From a virus, in the IMG/VR virus record IMGVR_UViG_3300034375_008123, positions 1-38,254 of that record: a stretch of DNA of 38,254 nucleotides; one strand, 5' to 3'. Both the position numbers and the translations under genes were made by a program. Within the stretch, counting starts at the first letter, position 1; every line of letters starts with the position of its first letter. The notes under the pieces are model-generated. The model had not been told where the DNA came from. It searched no databases and saw only the letters and a program-made list of their open reading frames with translations. Shown here piece by piece: positions 25,611 through 34,563 of the stretch.

Positions 25611-26462
25611 TTATTCTTGACAGATGATTGAAACAACCTTTTCTTCTTCCATTCTTGTAGCACCCAGACTCATGCAAGCATACACTTGATGGGCGTATGA
25701 TTTGTCAGGTCTTTCATCTACACGAACAGTTAGATCTTTTGCCATTGCTAGCAAGATCCCATCGATGGCATAACAGAAACAAGTACGGTCAGATCCAGAC
25801 TTTGCCAATCGTGTACTGGTTACAAATTGGAAGCCTAAGAAGGTGTCTACCTGACCAGCTACCAACGCACGAACCGTGTTGAAATCAGCACTACGAATCT
25901 CGACAGTCTCCAACAAATCTTGAATTTGCTTTGGAGAAACTACAATGATTCGTGGTAGGGAAGGATCAACATCGGCATTGTCTAGTGTGAACTTGGCTTC
26001 ACGCAATTTATCAATGGTTAGTCCAGTACCACCAGCCGCAATTGTGTTGGTCAATGAGGTTTGTGTTGTACCACTAGCACCCGTATACGCTACTCCTGTG
26101 GCAGCACTAATGATTACGTCATCCATTGCTCTGCCCAATGCAAATGCTTGTGCTTGAGCATAAGAAGAAGTTGGATCAGTAATCATTCGTAGTCGATCTT
26201 GATCATCAATCAGATCTGCTACTTCATAGTCCTGCAATGTTACAGAACGTCTTGAGTGAGGAGTATCATTGAGGATTGTATCTGCACCACGTGTGGTTCG
26301 TACAGATGCTACTTGTTGACCGATTTGATCAAAAAAAGCTTGTTTGCCCCGCATGACTTCAGTACGACACAGTCCACGCAATCTTGAACCTTTCTGTTGT
26401 GAAAGGTGCTGCAGAACTGCACTATACTGATCAACAAATGCGGTTGTAACTTGAAAAGACAT
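25611..26462 (-). CDS. major capsid protein
   Basis: A 283-aa protein, small for a T7-type capsid but similar to those of several marine podoviruses. Features include SVTLQDYEVADLIDDQDRLR, AFALGRAMDDVIISAATG, a later LPRIIVVSPKQIQDLL segment and a C-terminal MSLGATRMEEEKVVSI, the last consistent with the P-domain strand of HK97-fold capsids. A GGAG site six bases upstream is strong, as expected for an abundant protein. It lies between scaffold and tail adaptor genes. Confidence 0.8.
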   Translation of the reverse strand: MSFQVTTAFVDQYSAVLQHLSQQKGSRLRGLCRTEVMRGKQAFFDQIGQQVASVRTTRGADTILNDTPHSRRSVTLQDYEVADLIDDQDRLRMITDPTSSYAQAQAFALGRAMDDVIISAATGVAYTGASGTTQTSLTNTIAAGGTGLTIDKLREAKFTLDNADVDPSLPRIIVVSPKQIQDLLETVEIRSADFNTVRALVAGQVDTFLGFQFVTSTRLAKSGSDRTCFCYAIDGILLAMAKDLTVRVDERPDKSYAHQVYACMSLGATRMEEEKVVSIICQE

Positions 26463-26579
26463 TACAACTCCATAAATAGCTAAGAAGGTTAATTCTCATG
26501 CTAAAGTCTGGAGTTGTCCTAACGGTAGGGTTCCAAGAGGTTTGCAGTTAAATGGGTCAGAAAAGATTATCCAATCCTG
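26463..26579 (-). other. capsid leader region
   Basis: A 117-nt gap directly upstream of the capsid gene. On the minus strand CCTA-CCGT-TAGG could form a small hairpin. A GGAG ribosome site precedes the capsid ATG. An mRNA-processing or promoter site here would fit the high demand for capsid, but no clear -35/-10 pair is seen. Confidence 0.3.
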
Positions 26580-26753
26580 TCAAACTGCATGAGATTCTGA
26601 TTGACGTTTTAAACGTCTTTTGTCTACATCACAAACCCACTCGTAGTACTCTTGTGCTAACGTTAGTGAGTTTGTCATATCTGCAATACTAGCGTTTTGT
26701 TTTGCCAAACGCAAACATTCTGTTCTTAGTTTTACATGATCTTCATAAGTCAT
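26580..26753 (-). CDS. small helical protein between scaffold and capsid
   Basis: A 57-aa ORF beginning MTYEDHVKLRTECLRLAKQN and continuing LTLAQEYYEWVCDVDKRR. The start overlaps the scaffold stop as ATGA. The pattern of a Leu-rich helix followed by an AxxYYEWV segment resembles small phage proteins commonly encoded just before or after capsid genes. Function unknown. Confidence 0.65.
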   Translation of the reverse strand: MTYEDHVKLRTECLRLAKQNASIADMTNSLTLAQEYYEWVCDVDKRRLKRQSESHAV

Positions 26754-27544
26754 ACTAACATCTCTCGTAACTTTAACGCTTCTGCTACTAAGCGATCATG
26801 ATCTGGATGCATTCCATCCCAGAAGCCACTATCTGGTTTCATGATTTCTGACAATCTGCTTTCTACTTGCGCTCTACCTCCTGCTCCTGTGCCACCTATA
26901 TCAGTATTTAGTAGTCCATCTTCTTCTAAGATTTCACCAACCTTATGGAAAATCTTAACTACTTCTGGATGATTTCCTAATCCAGTTTGTTCAAACATCT
27001 GCAATGTTTCTGCATCAGCTAACTGCAAAAAAGCTTGTCTGGCTTTGGTTGCATTTCGCTGAAAATCTGAACCCCAATCTGATTTTAATCTATTTACATT
27101 TTCTTGCTGCAATTCTTCAAATTGCTGTTTTGCCATTTGGCTGGATAGTTCTCCATTGTTCTTAATGAAATTGTATACTTGTTGTCCCTGAGTTTTCGAT
27201 AACCCCAATTTATGTATTTCGGAGGCAAATTCCTTTTCCATATTGGTGTCATAGGGAATCTCATACTCATCCGGATTGGCTGGTCTACCTAACCTGTCAT
27301 AAACCTCATCCCAATTTTCTTGACCGGATGGTAAGCGAATTAACGAATCTGGAGTTGCTCCCAACTTCTTGACTAAGTGTACATACGACTTTGCTAACTT
27401 ATTGACATCATCAAAGTTTCTAAGAGATGGCTCATGTCGTAAATCATCCGAAAGCATTGATGGATTAAAGGAAGTATTGGATTCTGCTACTGGTGCTGCA
27501 GATTCTTGTACTTCTGGCTCAATCGCTAATGCTGCTTCTGTCAT
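26750..27544 (-). CDS. capsid scaffolding protein
   Basis: A 264-aa acidic, helical protein. PSLRNFDDVNKLAKSYVHLV followed by a RLPSGQENWDEVYDRLGRP segment and YEIPYD is a typical opening of podovirus scaffolds, and FWDGMHPDHDRLVAEALKLR near the end also fits. Position between portal and capsid supports it. It guides procapsid assembly and then leaves. It overlaps the preceding small gene by 26 nt. Confidence 0.8.
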   Translation of the reverse strand: MTEAALAIEPEVQESAAPVAESNTSFNPSMLSDDLRHEPSLRNFDDVNKLAKSYVHLVKKLGATPDSLIRLPSGQENWDEVYDRLGRPANPDEYEIPYDTNMEKEFASEIHKLGLSKTQGQQVYNFIKNNGELSSQMAKQQFEELQQENVNRLKSDWGSDFQRNATKARQAFLQLADAETLQMFEQTGLGNHPEVVKIFHKVGEILEEDGLLNTDIGGTGAGGRAQVESRLSEIMKPDSGFWDGMHPDHDRLVAEALKLREMLV

Positions 27545-27770
27545 ATCGTTCCTTCATCGAATCTTGTAGGTATTGTAAATCGACATTCAAAAACCTAAGA
27601 ATGTCCAGCACTACGGCTTTCCTGCCCTCTAAAAATGCTCCAGCGAGTGGATCTGGCTGAAAAGAAGAATAGAGTACACGATGTCTGTCCACTAAATCCT
27701 TCAACACGATTTGTCCAATATCGGACTCAAATAGTTCTTTGTAAAATTGTTGCCGCTGATTTTCTTTCAT
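27519..27770 (-). CDS. small head-module protein, Bbp19-like
   Basis: An 83-aa protein. FLEGRKAVVLDILRFLN is like the G+RxVVLxIL motif of the small phage Bbp19 structural family. It is joined to the nuclease gene by ATGA and to the scaffold gene by a 26-nt overlap. Probably a minor head protein. Family call tentative. Confidence 0.5.
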   Translation of the reverse strand: MKENQRQQFYKELFESDIGQIVLKDLVDRHRVLYSSFQPDPLAGAFLEGRKAVVLDILRFLNVDLQYLQDSMKERYDRSSISD

Positions 27771-28189
27771 CGATAGACTCTACAATCATCTATTGGAATC
27801 CGCACACACGGTGATATGCGATCACGTTCTCTGCGATCCTGCATTGGTAATAATTCGTGTGGTGGAAACGTATTGGTGATGTAGACCAACAATGCATCAG
27901 ACAGTAACCAAAAAAACATTAAAGGAAGATTGGTGGCTTTTGCGTATTGAGTAGCAGTTACATATTTCTCTACCGAAATACACGGGCCACCAAGTCGATT
28001 CATAAAATCAAAATCATCTTTTCTACATTTAAATTCAGCAAATGCTTTTGCACCCGTAATTGGATCAGTTACAATCCAATCTAGCGGATACTTCGATTTA
28101 TTGGACATTACAAAAAACTTTTTACCCTGCAAAAATAACCGGACTTGTTCTTCTATTTTCCGGTCTGCCTCCGTCTCATATTCAATCAT
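27767..28189 (-). CDS. PD-(D/E)XK nuclease (VRR-NUC-like) in head module
   Basis: A 140-aa protein with the complete nuclease core: D37 in PLDWIV, then a short turn and E52, K54 in AFAEFKCR. A helix before it (EADRKIEEQVRLFLQGK) fits the conserved N-terminal helix. VRR-NUC/Hjc-type enzymes act on branched or nicked DNA. Lying between portal and scaffold genes, it may trim junctions before or during packaging. The start is two bases after the portal stop. Confidence 0.65.
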   Translation of the reverse strand: MIEYETEADRKIEEQVRLFLQGKKFFVMSNKSKYPLDWIVTDPITGAKAFAEFKCRKDDFDFMNRLGGPCISVEKYVTATQYAKATNLPLMFFWLLSDALLVYITNTFPPHELLPMQDRRERDRISPCVRIPIDDCRVYR

Positions 28190-28191
28190 TT

Positions 28192-29838
28192 CTATACCTT
28201 CGATGCTTTGGCCTCATTCAAAAATGCCTGTGAATCATTACGTCTGCTTTCGGCAATTAAATTCTGCTGTTGAGCAATTGCCATTGCCTGTTGCATTTCC
28301 ATAGCACGTTGTTGTTCAGCTTCCTGCTGTTGCGCTTCTTGTTCTCTTTCCATAGGTGTTTTAAAGACAGATGGGGAAACTTTAAGTATTTCTGCAGCTA
28401 GTTCTCCGATTCGATTAAATTCAAATCCCTGCAGAATTTGTGGATCAATTTGAGCAAACGGAACCATAAACTGGACTAGCTGATTAATAGAAGCTAGCTC
28501 ACCACTACGTTGAGATACTGCAACCGGATTGCTGTACACTACTTTGACATCTGAATTAATTAGCTCAGATGGTGCAGGAGGCAATTGTCCGTTACGAATT
28601 AGCATTGACAATGTGCGAATGACCAATGGCCCCAACAGTTCGGATTCCTGTCTAGCCACAATTGGCCCTAAGATTTGCAAGCGATCTCTCTGTCTTGCCG
28701 CAATCTCTGTTGCACTAAAACGCAGGATGTCTCCATCCGGTGCTATATTTGCTGGCAGTTCCAAAAGATCTAAATAAAAAGCACGTTCAATGGATTGACG
28801 TACCATTCCTATTTTTTGTTCAGACAAATCAATTCTGCCATTTGTCTGCAATGGCGTGATACGATCTTGTGGCCCTAATCCAGATCTAAAATAATTTAAA
28901 CCTCCGGGCGTAGTACGCACAGGAGACAAAAATCCATCGTCTGGCACAAGCAACGGTGGATCAACCATCTTTTGTAGTGCAATTAATCCCACTCTTTCCA
29001 TTTCGTTAATCATTCGCACATCTGGCAAACTTTCTGTGCCACAACCTCTGCCGTATACTTCTTGTGAATTCTTATGCCATCTGCTGCAAACAAATGGGAA
29101 TTCATCAAAGCCGCCTTTCTTCAATAAATGATTGCTTTCTTTTTCTATATAATACGATGCATACGGCTTAGAATTCTTGGTACGTCCCTTACTGTCACGT
29201 GGCTTGACCACATGCATGATTTCAAATACCCGAAATGGTTCTTTCTCTGCAGCTTTCTTGATTCCATCGGATACGCTATCAAAGGTGGAAACAATGGATC
29301 GTGCCGTATCAAAATAAGTGCGATATACCGAATTGATCTTGCCGTGCTTGTCTTCTGCTAAACAGCAATCTCCTAAAAAGTACGATCTGAATTGTGCGCC
29401 TTCATCTTCATCGTAATACACGAACAGGACTCCTGTCCCAAAAGTAACCAAGTCAATGTAGTATTCGTGTATAGCACTATGAAAATTAGATCGTGGAGAA
29501 TTAAAGACATTGGAAGTAATGCGTGTGGCTTCCTCTAACCAAAGTTTGGTTTCTCGATCTCTCATGATTTGTGGATCTTCTGTTTCCAAACCAAACCACG
29601 GGACTGTATTGCTGGTTAATGTATTGTGCAGTCCACTAGCTGCACGTACTACGGCACGAACTGCTGTAGATTCGTAGATCCTGCTTCTACGTTGCTCCCC
29701 ACTTGCACGATTGCGATTTGTAAAATCTGCTCTTCTGGGAATCATCAATTCGGCAATGTCTTGCCACATTGTTTCCCAATTGCCTCTATCTCCTTTGAGT
29801 GCTTCGTATTCAGCAGTTAGTTCGTGTGCTATGTTCAT
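28192..29838 (-). CDS. portal protein (T7-like head-tail connector)
   Basis: A 548-aa protein of the right length. WETMWQDIAELMIPRRADFT, then SRIYESTAVRAVVRAASGLH and VTFGTGVLFVYYDED, are hallmark portal segments of the head-tail connector family. The C-terminal tail (about 500-548) is Gln/Glu-rich. Twelve subunits form the DNA gate and docking site for terminase. The start overlaps the preceding stop as ATGA. Confidence 0.9.
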   Translation of the reverse strand: MNIAHELTAEYEALKGDRGNWETMWQDIAELMIPRRADFTNRNRASGEQRRSRIYESTAVRAVVRAASGLHNTLTSNTVPWFGLETEDPQIMRDRETKLWLEEATRITSNVFNSPRSNFHSAIHEYYIDLVTFGTGVLFVYYDEDEGAQFRSYFLGDCCLAEDKHGKINSVYRTYFDTARSIVSTFDSVSDGIKKAAEKEPFRVFEIMHVVKPRDSKGRTKNSKPYASYYIEKESNHLLKKGGFDEFPFVCSRWHKNSQEVYGRGCGTESLPDVRMINEMERVGLIALQKMVDPPLLVPDDGFLSPVRTTPGGLNYFRSGLGPQDRITPLQTNGRIDLSEQKIGMVRQSIERAFYLDLLELPANIAPDGDILRFSATEIAARQRDRLQILGPIVARQESELLGPLVIRTLSMLIRNGQLPPAPSELINSDVKVVYSNPVAVSQRSGELASINQLVQFMVPFAQIDPQILQGFEFNRIGELAAEILKVSPSVFKTPMEREQEAQQQEAEQQRAMEMQQAMAIAQQQNLIAESRRNDSQAFLNEAKASKV

Positions 29839-30749
29839 AAGGCATATGTCCTGCGATTAGCAGTATCGGCAGTTCCGGTTAGAATTGTATCTTCCCGTCC
29901 ATAACGATTAAGCAACAACCTGCGAATTCTCTTCATTTTTTCTTCTTCTGTCATCTGATCGTCTTTGGCTGTTCCACCTTCAATTGTATTAAATGGATCA
30001 TCCATTGAAGTCTCATCTAACGGTTCTAGATCTGCACCCTTTCCGTAATCTGCTCCCAAATCTTCTATTCCTTCTTCATCCGGTGCTTTGCCTGTCAATA
30101 AATCATAAATATCTGAAAAAGCATCTGCAGTATTTTCAGCAGCAGTGGTCAGCATTGCCGCACCTTTTTCAGCTTCTGAGGTAATGCCAGCAGCATTGGT
30201 TTCAAATATCTTTGTTGCTTCTGCTGCACCACCTTCTACGGTGTGGGTTATTTCCTGCGCCCATTTCTCTAGTGTCTCATTGCGTCCTAAATTATTACGA
30301 TCCGCAAACTCAACAGCATCTTTTTGCAAATTGCTTGTGTTGACAATAGTCGCATTCTGAATGCCTTTGGCAATATTTACTGCCTCTCGCTGAATATCTC
30401 CGGTGGTTCCGGTAACTGCTTTTTGAATTGCACCACCATCTTTGGAAGGATCATATCTAGAACCTAATAGATTTTGATTTAGATTCTGGGCAACTTCTGC
30501 ACCTGCGGCTGCTCCTGCATATGCACCGTAAGGGTTGCCACCTGTTATTAAAAAACCTTCTGCTGCTCCAATCGTTGTACCTGCTACGACAATTGCTCCT
30601 TTGACAAAAGGAGAAAAGTCTTGGTCTGTATTTAATTTTAACTGGTCGTAATTAATTGTTCCTAAGTCTACATTTCTTAAAGGTGTGTTAGAAATGTTTG
30701 TCTTAAATGCTTTCTCAGTACGTTTCCATTGTTCAGAAAACCAACTCAT
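29835..30749 (-). CDS. hypothetical virion protein with Gly-rich segment
   Basis: A 304-aa protein. Residues about 46-85 are hydrophobic and Ala/Gly-rich (FVKGAIVVAGTTIGAAEGFL), the middle is amphipathic helix, and about 215-260 is acidic. The C-terminal GREDTILTG resembles a motif seen at the end of several podophage internal proteins. It is coupled to the portal gene by ATGA. Perhaps a minor capsid or ejection component; not recognised further. Confidence 0.5.
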   Translation of the reverse strand: MSWFSEQWKRTEKAFKTNISNTPLRNVDLGTINYDQLKLNTDQDFSPFVKGAIVVAGTTIGAAEGFLITGGNPYGAYAGAAAGAEVAQNLNQNLLGSRYDPSKDGGAIQKAVTGTTGDIQREAVNIAKGIQNATIVNTSNLQKDAVEFADRNNLGRNETLEKWAQEITHTVEGGAAEATKIFETNAAGITSEAEKGAAMLTTAAENTADAFSDIYDLLTGKAPDEEGIEDLGADYGKGADLEPLDETSMDDPFNTIEGGTAKDDQMTEEEKMKRIRRLLLNRYGREDTILTGTADTANRRTYAL

Positions 30750-30758
30750 AAATATCCT

Positions 30759-32363
30759 TTATCTTGCGGCTCCAGCACGTTTGGAACCTCTAGTTAGTAT
30801 TGATTGCCGTTGACCTACTCTTGTAGCGGATTTACGTGGATCTAAATCAATTTGGACACTTCTTTCCAAATCAGTAATCCTAGAACTAAGACCACTCAAT
30901 GCATCAACTGATGTTTGATAATCTGTTTTAAGCTGATCTAGTGTAGGTTGCATTCCTTCATATACGGTTTTTAGCCGATTAAATTCTGTTGCTGTTGATT
31001 CATATCTTGTTTTCTGTGCGCTGATTCGACTAGTCACATAGTTCGTGTCATTGGCTACTTGCTCATACGATTGCTTGGCAGGATTGTACGTGTTGCTAAT
31101 GTACTGATTGTACGTGTTCTGTGCAGGTTGTACGTTTTGATTGTAATAATTGGTAGTTGCTTCTCGTTGAGCATTTAAGGTAGACACGTAATCTTGTACG
31201 GCTTTTGCTTCTGAAGTAGTTGCGGCTGTTGCGATTGGTCTGGCAAAGTCTTCTAAAGAAGTTGCTGTAAAATCTTGATAAGCTTTTCTTTCTTTTTCTG
31301 TTCTAGAAGAAACATAGTCTGCTTGAGATACTGATACAAAATCCTTCAATGAGTTTTCTGCAATGTCTTTTTGAGAAATTAATGCTTCTACTGATGTGTA
31401 AGCTTCCGTTGCTGCTGCTCTTCTGCTTTCACCTGTCTTTTTAAAAGAATCAATTAGTCCTGTTTTTGGAGTCAACCAACTATCTAACGTTTTTTTCTCA
31501 ACCTCCAACCACTTATCATTGACATAAGACGGGATTCCGTAAATGTCTCGATTGCCTTCTTGAATCGTTTTTAAATAAAAATTATATTTTTTTACCCTGT
31601 CTTGTACTTGATATTGAAACGAAACATCAAAAGAAGAAGGTGCTTGCTTGATATTGTATTTTGAACCAGCAATTGTGTATTCAAACAGATTGCCCCCTAA
31701 AAACTTGGCAGAATCGTATCTCTGTACTACTTCTTTCATTGGGTTGTACACTGTGTTGCCTATGCCCTGCTGGTTTACATAAAACAAATCTGATGCATAT
31801 GTTTTGTTATAATCTGTTAAAGCTTTATTTGCTTTGTCATATGAAGCATTATAAGCTTTTGTCATTGTATTTCTTGTAGTTGTATATTCTTTTCCTATGT
31901 TGGTTTGAGCAACAGTTAAATTACTCAGTAATTGATTGGCTTGTTGCGTGTACTGCTTTTCTGCTCCCTTAATCGCATTGCTGTATGCTGTGTTGTAGGC
32001 TGTTGTTCTTCTAGCATACTCTCCTTCATACGGATCTAGATTTGTTTTTTTGTAATTCGCATAGTTGGTGTTGGCTTGAGTAACTACTCCCTGCAGTCTC
32101 TGCGCTTCTCCCAATGCAGATTCGTACTTAGCTTTTTCCCTAGCAAACAACTGATCATATTCTCCTTTTGCTGTATCAAAGGCAGACTTGTACTGGCGAT
32201 ATGCTGAATCAACAACGGGCTTGTACTGGTAGGCTGCTGTATAAGCAGGTTGATACTTTTCTGTTAAAAAGGTGTTGTAAGCCTTTAGGTATCTATTGCC
32301 AGTAGTGGACTCCGTCTGGTAACGTGCTCTCTGATTCCGCAATTGTGTTAGGAGACTTGCCAT
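30759..32363 (-). CDS. Tyr/Ala-rich coiled-coil protein, unknown
   Basis: A 534-aa protein. I chose the ATG at 32363; a TTG five codons earlier has no better ribosome site. Long helical stretches are unusually rich in Tyr, Ala, Asn and Thr, with AY/YK spacing (AYTAAYQYKPVVDSAYRQYK; NQYISNTYNPAKQSYEQVAN). It overlaps the terminase 3' end by 71 nt and precedes the virion protein upstream of portal. It may be a structural rod or internal protein. No family is recognised. Confidence 0.5.
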   Translation of the reverse strand: MASLLTQLRNQRARYQTESTTGNRYLKAYNTFLTEKYQPAYTAAYQYKPVVDSAYRQYKSAFDTAKGEYDQLFAREKAKYESALGEAQRLQGVVTQANTNYANYKKTNLDPYEGEYARRTTAYNTAYSNAIKGAEKQYTQQANQLLSNLTVAQTNIGKEYTTTRNTMTKAYNASYDKANKALTDYNKTYASDLFYVNQQGIGNTVYNPMKEVVQRYDSAKFLGGNLFEYTIAGSKYNIKQAPSSFDVSFQYQVQDRVKKYNFYLKTIQEGNRDIYGIPSYVNDKWLEVEKKTLDSWLTPKTGLIDSFKKTGESRRAAATEAYTSVEALISQKDIAENSLKDFVSVSQADYVSSRTEKERKAYQDFTATSLEDFARPIATAATTSEAKAVQDYVSTLNAQREATTNYYNQNVQPAQNTYNQYISNTYNPAKQSYEQVANDTNYVTSRISAQKTRYESTATEFNRLKTVYEGMQPTLDQLKTDYQTSVDALSGLSSRITDLERSVQIDLDPRKSATRVGQRQSILTRGSKRAGAAR

Positions 32364-33792
32364 ACTTCCAATACTCAAATGGATTGTGTTGCGAATCCAC
32401 TAGAGAACCTATGGCATGTTCTGATCGTGGTCGCCAATTATTAATCGTTGCATACCGTAAGGACTGTACGGCATATCTGGTTGCACTCATCAAATCATCA
32501 TGCTTTCTAACTACTTTGCCTTCTTTTCGATGATAGACTCGAAACTCTTTAAACCATTCCTGCAAATGACTGAATACCTTTAGTCTGCCTGTTTCAAATC
32601 TTGTCATCATTGCCATCAGTCCTGCTTCTACACTGATGCCACCTTCCGGATTCTGAAAGTGACTTCCCACAAAATTTACACCAGCTTTGCGGTATTGTTC
32701 CGCTAACGATATGCCACTTCCTTTGTCATGTTGTGAACCATCATGGGGCCACACTACGGGAATCCAGTTTCCTCTCAATCGTATAGCTTCTGCGTGTTGC
32801 AGCATTCCAGAACCCGATTGACAATAAATATCATACACATACACCGTATCTGTATCCCGATCCCAACTAATCCACACGACAGCAGTTGGATGATCAAACC
32901 CGAAATCAATTCCTGCCAGTTTAGGCCAATGATCTGGTAGCGCAAAAGCATCTACGGAAAACGAATCTTCTGATAATGGAAACACTTGTCCGCTTCCAAG
33001 TACCGGAATGCCTTTTGATCTCATCTGCCGTTCATGCATTGGCAATGCAGCTAAAATCTCTTCCTTTACTTCTTCCGATAAATGCGGAGCATCATCCCAA
33101 CTAGCCGTAACTAGTGCTTGTCCTTTCTTGCGCTCATTTAAAAAGTTCTGAACTACTCCCGTCACTCCACGTTCTGGTGTAAACGTTAAGTAAACAGGGC
33201 CACCCGTTTTGAGTGATGCACGTAAAGACTGTGAATAAATATCCTGCGGTGGTTCTTCATCTAACCAAATCACATCTACGGCTACTCCCATCCACGCAGC
33301 TGCACCAGAATCATAACTTTTAAACATTAAACGAGAGTTTTCTCCACTTACATGTTTGACCAACACCATCCCAATTCCATTAGGTACACCGGGATTTCGC
33401 TCTGTGTTGACAATTAAATGCTTTGGAATGGCTCCTGTTCCTAATTTTTCCGGATCTCCTGCTAACCCTAACAATTCGGTCTGAACAATATCTCTTGTGG
33501 CATAATGACTCTGTCCTGCTGCCCACGCTTGAATTGCTCTCTCAAACCTCCAACCATTCCACCAATCCGGATACAATCCTGTTAAGTGATACGAAAGTTC
33601 AGCTGCACCACAAAACGTTTTACCTGTCTTGTTTCCTGCCATCAAACAACGTTGTCTGGCTAGATCTCCGTAATCATCTCGACTTGAATGAAACGCACTC
33701 TGAAACTCATACGGACAATACAAGCTCAACTGATTGTATTTTGCCGCTTGCTCGTACTCTTTCTTTAGCTTGAGAACTTCTTCAATCTGCAT
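32293..33792 (-). CDS. terL: terminase large subunit
   Basis: A 499-aa packaging motor. The start at 33792 follows a GGAAA site and overlaps the dCTP deaminase end by 11 nt; a reading from 33870 lies deep in that gene. Walker A is AGNKTGKT (52-59), Walker B IWLDEE (175-180). The nuclease domain opens with AGIDFGFDH (D296) and ends with HDDLMSATRY, whose aspartates complete the metal site. T7 gp19-like. It powers DNA entry through the portal and cuts the concatemer. Confidence 0.92.
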   Translation of the reverse strand: MQIEEVLKLKKEYEQAAKYNQLSLYCPYEFQSAFHSSRDDYGDLARQRCLMAGNKTGKTFCGAAELSYHLTGLYPDWWNGWRFERAIQAWAAGQSHYATRDIVQTELLGLAGDPEKLGTGAIPKHLIVNTERNPGVPNGIGMVLVKHVSGENSRLMFKSYDSGAAAWMGVAVDVIWLDEEPPQDIYSQSLRASLKTGGPVYLTFTPERGVTGVVQNFLNERKKGQALVTASWDDAPHLSEEVKEEILAALPMHERQMRSKGIPVLGSGQVFPLSEDSFSVDAFALPDHWPKLAGIDFGFDHPTAVVWISWDRDTDTVYVYDIYCQSGSGMLQHAEAIRLRGNWIPVVWPHDGSQHDKGSGISLAEQYRKAGVNFVGSHFQNPEGGISVEAGLMAMMTRFETGRLKVFSHLQEWFKEFRVYHRKEGKVVRKHDDLMSATRYAVQSLRYATINNWRPRSEHAIGSLVDSQHNPFEYWKYGKSPNTIAESESTLPDGVHYWQ

Positions 33793-34324
33793 TGGTTTCC
33801 AAATACAATCTTGATCCGGTTGGGCCACTCTGATGCAAGTACTTTCCTCTATACGGATTCCTACTTTCATTCGTCATCTTATAAAACACCAACTGACAAA
33901 TCCGCACTCCTGCCATTAATTCAATCGAATAAAACGTTTGATTGTGTAGTTCCAACGTGATTTGCCCTTCAAATCCTGCATCAATAAATCCAGCATTCTG
34001 CACTTGTACACCTAACCTGCCTACACTGCTTCGACCCGCTACAGATGCTGCTAAATAATTCGGAATTCGTACTTTCTCCTTTGTGGTTGCCAGTACAAAC
34101 TCTGATGGTTTCAAAAGATATCGATCCTTTTCTATCCTTTGGTAGTGCAGAGATTCTGTCATTCTCTGCGTGTAGTACAATGAAGAAGGCCCATACTTCT
34201 GTGGTTTCGGCCTCAAAAACACACCATCCAATGTCAGATCCACACTAGATGGGCCAATCGTTACGTCTTCTGGCAAATAACCTAACCTTACCAATTCCCA
34301 TAAATCTTCATCATTCAGAATCAT
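33782..34324 (-). CDS. dcd: dCTP deaminase
   Basis: A 180-aa protein of normal Dcd length. Conserved motifs: GPSSVDLTL (24-32), AGRSSVGRLGV (96-106), AGFIDAGFEGQITLEL (111-126, catalytic Glu125), and YRGKYLHQSGPTGSRLY at the end. Dcd converts dCTP to dUTP, feeding dTTP synthesis for an AT-rich genome; some family members also hydrolyse dUTP, which I cannot decide. It overlaps the 55-aa Cys-rich ORF by 14 nt and the terminase by 11 nt. Confidence 0.9.
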   Translation of the reverse strand: MILNDEDLWELVRLGYLPEDVTIGPSSVDLTLDGVFLRPKPQKYGPSSLYYTQRMTESLHYQRIEKDRYLLKPSEFVLATTKEKVRIPNYLAASVAGRSSVGRLGVQVQNAGFIDAGFEGQITLELHNQTFYSIELMAGVRICQLVFYKMTNESRNPYRGKYLHQSGPTGSRLYLETNAD

Positions 34325-34478
34325 TTCTACCCTTAATCGGTTCTACAATTTCCCAATACTTCTGCCAGCACCGATCATATTGCTTGCAGACCCATCCATA
34401 CAAGCAAGTCTCACAACTCTTGAAATCCTTACGAATGCTGGCTACTCCCTGACTCTCTACTTTTTTGTTTTTAGGCAT
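34311..34478 (-). CDS. Cys-rich 55-aa protein, probable zinc binder
   Basis: A short ORF with four cysteines: C22 and C25 (SCETC), C31 (WVCKQ) and C37 (RCWQK). The CxxC-x5-C-x5-C spacing would suit one zinc ion. The N-terminus is basic (MPKNKK). It overlaps the 29-aa ORF upstream by 22 nt and dcd downstream by 14 nt, so it is translated in a coupled chain. No family is recognised. Confidence 0.55.
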   Translation of the reverse strand: MPKNKKVESQGVASIRKDFKSCETCLYGWVCKQYDRCWQKYWEIVEPIKGRNDSE

Positions 34479-34546
34479 TTGCCCATCATTCTACATTTTG
34501 TTGGTGTGGGACACGTAGCACATACTTGAAACTTCTTCTCTGCCAT
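34457..34546 (-). CDS. 29-aa zinc-knuckle-like microprotein
   Basis: A 29-aa ORF beginning MAEKKFQVCATC, with cysteines at 9, 12, 18 and 24 (CATCP, KCRMMGKC) and a Lys-rich tail. A GGAG/AAGG ribosome site lies just upstream. The CxxC-x5-C-x5-C pattern is the same spacing as in the following 55-aa ORF, suggesting related tiny zinc proteins. Microproteins of this kind are found in other marine podoviruses to my recollection. Confidence 0.5.
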   Translation of the reverse strand: MAEKKFQVCATCPTPTKCRMMGKCLKTKK

Positions 34547-34563
34547 ACCCTTACTCCATTAAA

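Noticed and set aside
32364-32378. TTG start for the coiled-coil protein
   Set aside because: No better ribosome site than the ATG at 32363, and it adds only five residues.
33793-33870. upstream start for terminase large subunit
   Set aside because: Would lie wholly inside dcd; the ATG at 33792 has a GGAAA site and the 11-nt overlap usual here.
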